A DNA stretch of 64,000 nucleotides. It comes from Trissonchulus latispiculum (lineage: Eukaryota; Nematoda; Enoplea; Enoplida; Ironidae). The notes beneath the pieces are model-generated. The model saw only the letters and a program-made list of their open reading frames with translations. It did not search any database and was not told the origin of the DNA. Location: positions 1-64,000 of the forward strand of contig JASAND010013432.1 in the NCBI GenBank assembly GCA_030248195.1. Reading direction: 5' to 3'. This document shows positions 46,462-64,000 of this stretch, piece by piece (position 1 is the first letter of the stretch; each line of letters begins with the position of its first letter). The position numbers and the translations under genes are program-made.

Positions 46462-48042
46462 TAGTGATGTGGATCGGATCGGCGGATCGGATCGGATCGA
46501 CCGATCCGGGGTCGGATCGGATCGGATCGGATCGACAAATTTTCGGATCGGATCGGCCGGATCGGATCGACATTATTTTTCCGGATCGCCGATCCGGCAA
46601 ATGAAGCAAATTTTGAAAATTTGTACCAATTTTTTACAAAATTGCAAATTTTATTTGAAGAAATTTTCAAAATCTTCCTGAATTTTGTTCAAATGTTGAA
46701 TTTTCTGTTGTTAATGTTTTTATTTTATGTTCTCTCTCTGGATAAATAAATTTTTTATATGTATATATAAAAAAGTCAAATTGAATTGCATTCTAATATT
46801 TCCCGCTAATTAAGTTTTGACAGTAGTACCGCTGACTGCTGAGAGTAACTTATTCTGGTACGATGGTTCTCAACTAATAGGAACGTTGTTGGAAATTGTA
46901 AGGAAAATTTTTCGCCCAGGTGTGTTTGCTCAAAAGTGGAAAGTCTGCAAAATCCGCCGGACGCACTTTGGCATGCTATTATGCTATTATACGACCAAAA
47001 TTGTGTTCGGTCGTTTATTGCGAACTTATGCCTTTAAAGCGTTTTTGTGAATTCCGGGAACTGGGCGCATTTCTGGGATCTAGTTATATTACAAAGATTG
47101 TTCAGCTGGTCAAGACCTTTCGAGTAAAGACCTATAGCTACGTAACTGTTGGTGATGGAAAACATTTAAATCTGGAGAAATATTGTTTTCGTGAATTTGG
47201 GAATCGAGTGCATTTTGAGAAATGATTGTTCTATAAAACGTGTTCAGATTGTCAACGGCTTTTAAATGATAACCATATTGTGAGAATTAATATTTAAATT
47301 CAGGAAATTTTTAATAATTGAGAATTGGATGCTCTTTGGTTGAAAAGGTTAAGAGCAAAAATATGCCAGAGAATCTATTTGGTCACGGCAACTAATTTTT
47401 CAATGCGCATAAACTTTAGCAAACCTTTGAATATATATATCTTAGATTTTCCGTACACAAAGCCAGGGATTCGGGATTTCCTGATTTTCCATGTAGTCAC
47501 CATATCTGTGCGATATTAAAAACATACCTATAAATTGCTTGCTTATAAAATACGACCAAAGTTTGTACCCGCATTTTTTGGTCTTACACCCTACATAGTT
47601 ACTTCAACTTTATCTTATCTTTATATAGTTCTCACTTCTCACTATCTTTTATGTAGTTTTCACTAGATTTTAAACTTCAGCACAAAGCAAATAGTTATTT
47701 TTCAAAGGTGACTACACATCATTCTGCAGCTGTAGTTTCCGATACGGACTTTCAGAATATTCAATAAGATTCAGATGCGAAGTTTGATGAAGAGTATTGC
47801 AAAATAATGGGAAATGGAAAAATATATATAGCAATAAATTAGCAATTAGCAATTAGCAATATAGCAATATTGCAATAAATAAATTAAGTGTCTACAATTG
47901 AAAATTAAAATTATGGTCGGATCGGATCGGATCGGTCCGATCCGGGGCTGGATCGGATCGGATCGGATCGGATCGCCGGCCATTTGCCGGATCGGATCGG
48001 TATGTGATTTTGGCTGCCGATCCGATCCGATCCACATCACTA
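46462..48042. mobile_element. hAT-like element with GGATCG subterminal arrays, 1.58 kb
   Basis: TAGTGATGTGGATCGGATC is the exact inverse of GATCCGATCCACATCACTA. The 8-bp duplication CTACTTAC is exact (46454-46461 and 48043-48050), and the interrupted 56-bp repeat confirms it. GATCGGATCGG arrays cover about 110 bp at each end. The interior has frames of 77 and 101 codons at 46817-47225 with no recognised domain and no transposase signature. Confidence 0.95.
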
Positions 48043-48288
48043 CTACTTACATAAGTATGAAAGTATTTCTATATTTAGTATACTACGTATACTTAAAGAG
48101 TAAACCTCAGATTAGATTTTTTTAATTGTACGATGTCATATAGTAAGTCGAGTAACAATTTTAGACTCCAGAATTGGGATATCGGGCAGATTAAGTTTTC
48201 AGCAGTCGATGCCGAGTTCTTATTTCCGCTTCAACCCTATGGTGATTACATTTAACTAATATTGACTATAACGGAAGTAAAGACTGGG

Positions 48289-48640
48289 CTTTTTCTAGGC
48301 AAAGAAAGTTGGGGGGGAGTGGGGGGAGCCCCCCACCAAAAGTGGGGGATCTGAAGTGGTCTAAAATCGCTAAACATGCAGTAAAAATAGCGTTTCCTAC
48401 ATATACTGCTACATATAACTATGCTTAAAAGTGCTCAAAAATTGAGTTTGAGTACCAAAATAGGCGGTTTTTGAGCAAAAAATTCCGGCGAAGCAGGAAA
48501 ATTTTTGAAATTTTTGACCAAAAATCCTTAAAATTTGGCACTTTCTGGGCACCCTATAGTGAGTGGGGGGAAGCCTAAAAAAGTGGGGGTGGGGCCGAGA
48601 GGGGGGGGGGGAGGGGCCGAGTGGGGGGGAACCCAAAAAC
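48289..48640. repeat. G/C-run repeat related to 51.75-53.14 kb
   Basis: AAAAGTGGGGGATCTGAAGTGG, GGCACTTTCTGGGCACCCTATAG and AAAAAGTGGGGGTGGGGCC-type strings recur near 19800-19870, 51840-51930 and 52970-53100. Confidence 0.6.
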
Positions 48641-49314
48641 TAAAAACTGGATTCATATTCTCGTCAGCGCTCTTTTAAATCTAAATTTAAGTTTTACAAA
48701 AGCTCTAATTCTTTCTAAGAAATGAAAAATAATTAATTCTGTATTTTTTGATGTTTTTCAAAAATTTCAAAGTTTAGAATTTTTTGATTTGTTGCACAGC
48801 AAAGCTAAAAACACAAAAAACAGTGGATTAATGGATTAATCACTTGAAGTGGAGCCAAAGGATTGAAGTGGAGTAAAGTAAGTTTATAGTTGGGTGGGGT
48901 TTTTCGAGAAAGAATGGAACGGAGTAAAAGTTTTGAGGTAAAATTATCGCTTTTACAATCGGGCTTGATTTTGCCTCTTTTAACTCCCTTTGAAAAGGAT
49001 TGAGTTAAATGTTAACTAGTCAGTTAACTAATTTATATTATTTTAATTCCATAGGTACATATATTAAACAGCAGAAACTTAAGTTTCTGTTCAGTTTAGG
49101 TTATATATTCCATTACAAGTTGATCTCCCTTTTTAATATTTGAATTTTGCTAATTGGAAGTAAAATCGTAACACCTGTTTAAATCATATGGATGAAATAT
49201 TTAAACTTAAGTAAACAGAAACAAACACGCTTACTAAGCTGTTAAAATTACATATTGCTAATATTATATTACATTCAGGCATTCATTATTCAGTACAGGT
49301 CTGTTAATGTACTT
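48641..49314. other. Non-coding, nothing recognised
   Basis: AT-rich spacer without element ends or a credible frame. Confidence 0.45.
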
Positions 49315-49675
49315 TCTCGGTTAAGCAATTCTCGGTAAAGCAATTCTCGGTTATGCATATTCTCGATTAAGCAAAATTTGCATACTTGGCTTTTCTCGGT
49401 TAAGCAAAATTTTGAATTAACGGCTGCTGATTTTCTCGGTTAAGCAATTCTCGATTAAGCAATTCTCGGTAATGAACGCACACGTTTCTCGCCTATGCAA
49501 TTCTCAGTAATGCCATTCTCGGCAATGCAAACTATGGCTTTTAGTCTTTCTCGGCAATGCAAGTAACAAGCATTATCCATTCTCGGCAATGCAATTCTCG
49601 GCAATGCCTTTCTCGGCAATGTGCATTCTCGGCAATGCAATTCTCGGCATTGAAGACACCCTCCCCACAAGGGGT
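49315..49675 (-). repeat. Two inverted GAGAATTGC-type arrays and right terminal arm
   Basis: 49315-49475 carries TTCTCGGTTAAGCAA units (the inverse of the 45.8-kb array). 49480-49660 carries TTCTCGGCAATGCAA units (the inverse of the 42.2-kb array) and ends CACCCTCCCCACAAGGGGTG. Confidence 0.85.
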
Positions 49676-49751
49676 GCCAAAATTGCTCTTACAAGCGGTA
49701 TAACATTGGTAGATAATCCATGCGATGGCAAACTGAATATTACAAGAACAC

Positions 49752-50914
<1,163 letters not shown>

Positions 50915-51360
50915 GCGTGAGCGTGATTGCTCTTTTTGGAGATAGAATCCGTTCGAAGTTGCACGTTGGTCATTGCGGTCAAGCAAATTTCATGCGGTCT
51001 GCGGACGTGGCAGCAGGCCGGGCAACGTGAGAACCAAGGGTGCAGGCCCGGGGCGGCATCAACTTTGACTGCCTACGGAATGTGTTCCTTGAAGATTTAG
51101 GTTAGCGAATCTTTTGGATGTGGCGAGAGTGGAGTGGAATGTGTAAGCCAAACGTGGACGATGCAAAGAGTGGAGTGACCAAAATTTCAAACAGGGCAAA
51201 AAAGGTGCGCGTTTATGTATTTTGTTTATATAGCATGTCACCCACCACTTCAAAACCTAAAATTATTTCATAGTAATTGGTACCGCAGCCTTGTAAATGT
51301 CTGGCCCCGAAATTTAGCCATTACTGCAACTGTTGTCATTTTCTGCAGCATGGAAAATAA
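50915..51360. other. Region downstream of the kinesin gene; nothing recognised
   Basis: Non-coding sequence between the (CA)n flank and the likely polyadenylation signal of the kinesin gene. Confidence 0.45.
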
Positions 51361-51366
51361 TTTATT
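51361..51366 (-). promoter_or_regulatory. Possible polyadenylation signal of the kinesin gene
   Basis: AATAAA on the minus strand, about 85 bases past the stop codon at 51451-51453. Confidence 0.45.
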
Positions 51367-51450
51367 AAACGATATAAACAAAAATGAACACAATGTCAAA
51401 TTATGTACACGTATAAACATAGGTAATTTGTTAATAATGCTTTCATATTC

Positions 51451-63782
<12,332 letters not shown>

Positions 63783-64000
63783 CTAATATTAAATTGATAA
63801 ATGTGAGAACGCTGTACGCTCCAGTTAAAAATGTATATAAAAACCAATTGTAATCGTTCTTGTGAAAAATTATCTTGTTTACTTATACGTGTGGGCGTAT
63901 ACTATAATTTAACAAACGAAAATATGCAATCCCTTTCCAAGCAATTTCACGTTAACCATTTACGGTACCATTTTACCACGTCCTATCCTATGTATTCTCA
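63783..64000. other. Probable kinesin intron to the window edge
   Basis: No further exon could be identified upstream of 63783. Confidence 0.4.

Overview
This is a nuclear, intron-rich, repeat-rich invertebrate metazoan window. Two spliced host genes can be recovered. Calmodulin is on the + strand (coding exons from 12883 to 27058; the exon for the first ~10 residues is not in the window). An unconventional kinesin of the KIF26/VAB-8 group is on the - strand (16 coding exons from about 63782 down to a stop at 51451; the amino-terminal exons lie beyond the right edge). Calmodulin exon lengths (144, 107, 136 nt) and intron positions match the vertebrate gene, and KIF26-type kinesins are metazoan, so Metazoa is safe. 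Calmodulin is too conserved to narrow the taxon further.

Layout. 1-12.9 kb, upstream of or inside the first calmodulin intron, is a graveyard of nested elements: short hAT-like elements with 8-bp target duplications, a degraded LINE fragment, a 149-bp satellite, two related long-arm inverted-repeat elements, and a 4.25-kb array of tandem elements inserted in one arm of the second. 12.9-27.1 kb is calmodulin, whose 7.5-kb third visible intron holds further nested elements, a LINE remnant with a recognisable RNase H domain and a tRNA-derived SINE. 27.1-36.6 kb holds the calmodulin 3' region, a 400-bp near-perfect palindrome and several more hAT-like elements. 36.7-40.9 kb is a nearly complete Penelope-like retroelement with the permuted order GIY-YIG endonuclease then reverse transcriptase (Naiad/Chlamys type), flanked by ~203-bp direct pseudo-LTRs. 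41-50.9 kb holds inverted-repeat elements with 13-14-bp GAGAATTGC arrays, a Harbinger-like element, a 1.6-kb hAT-like element and a ~970-bp pure (CA)n tract. 51.45-63.8 kb is the kinesin gene, with a second long (CA)n tract and more repeats in its introns.

The two host genes are not a functional unit. The clearest theme is mobile DNA: at least thirteen elements with hAT-type ends could be bounded from TIR plus 8-bp TSD alone, most with their own family-specific short motif repeated next to the ends, and none with a visible transposase. The less explained structures are the CTTGTT-bounded tandem elements of 8171-12420 (related by a shared motif to the satellite at 2.9-4.6 kb) and the two (CA)n tracts that share the same ~165-bp flank.
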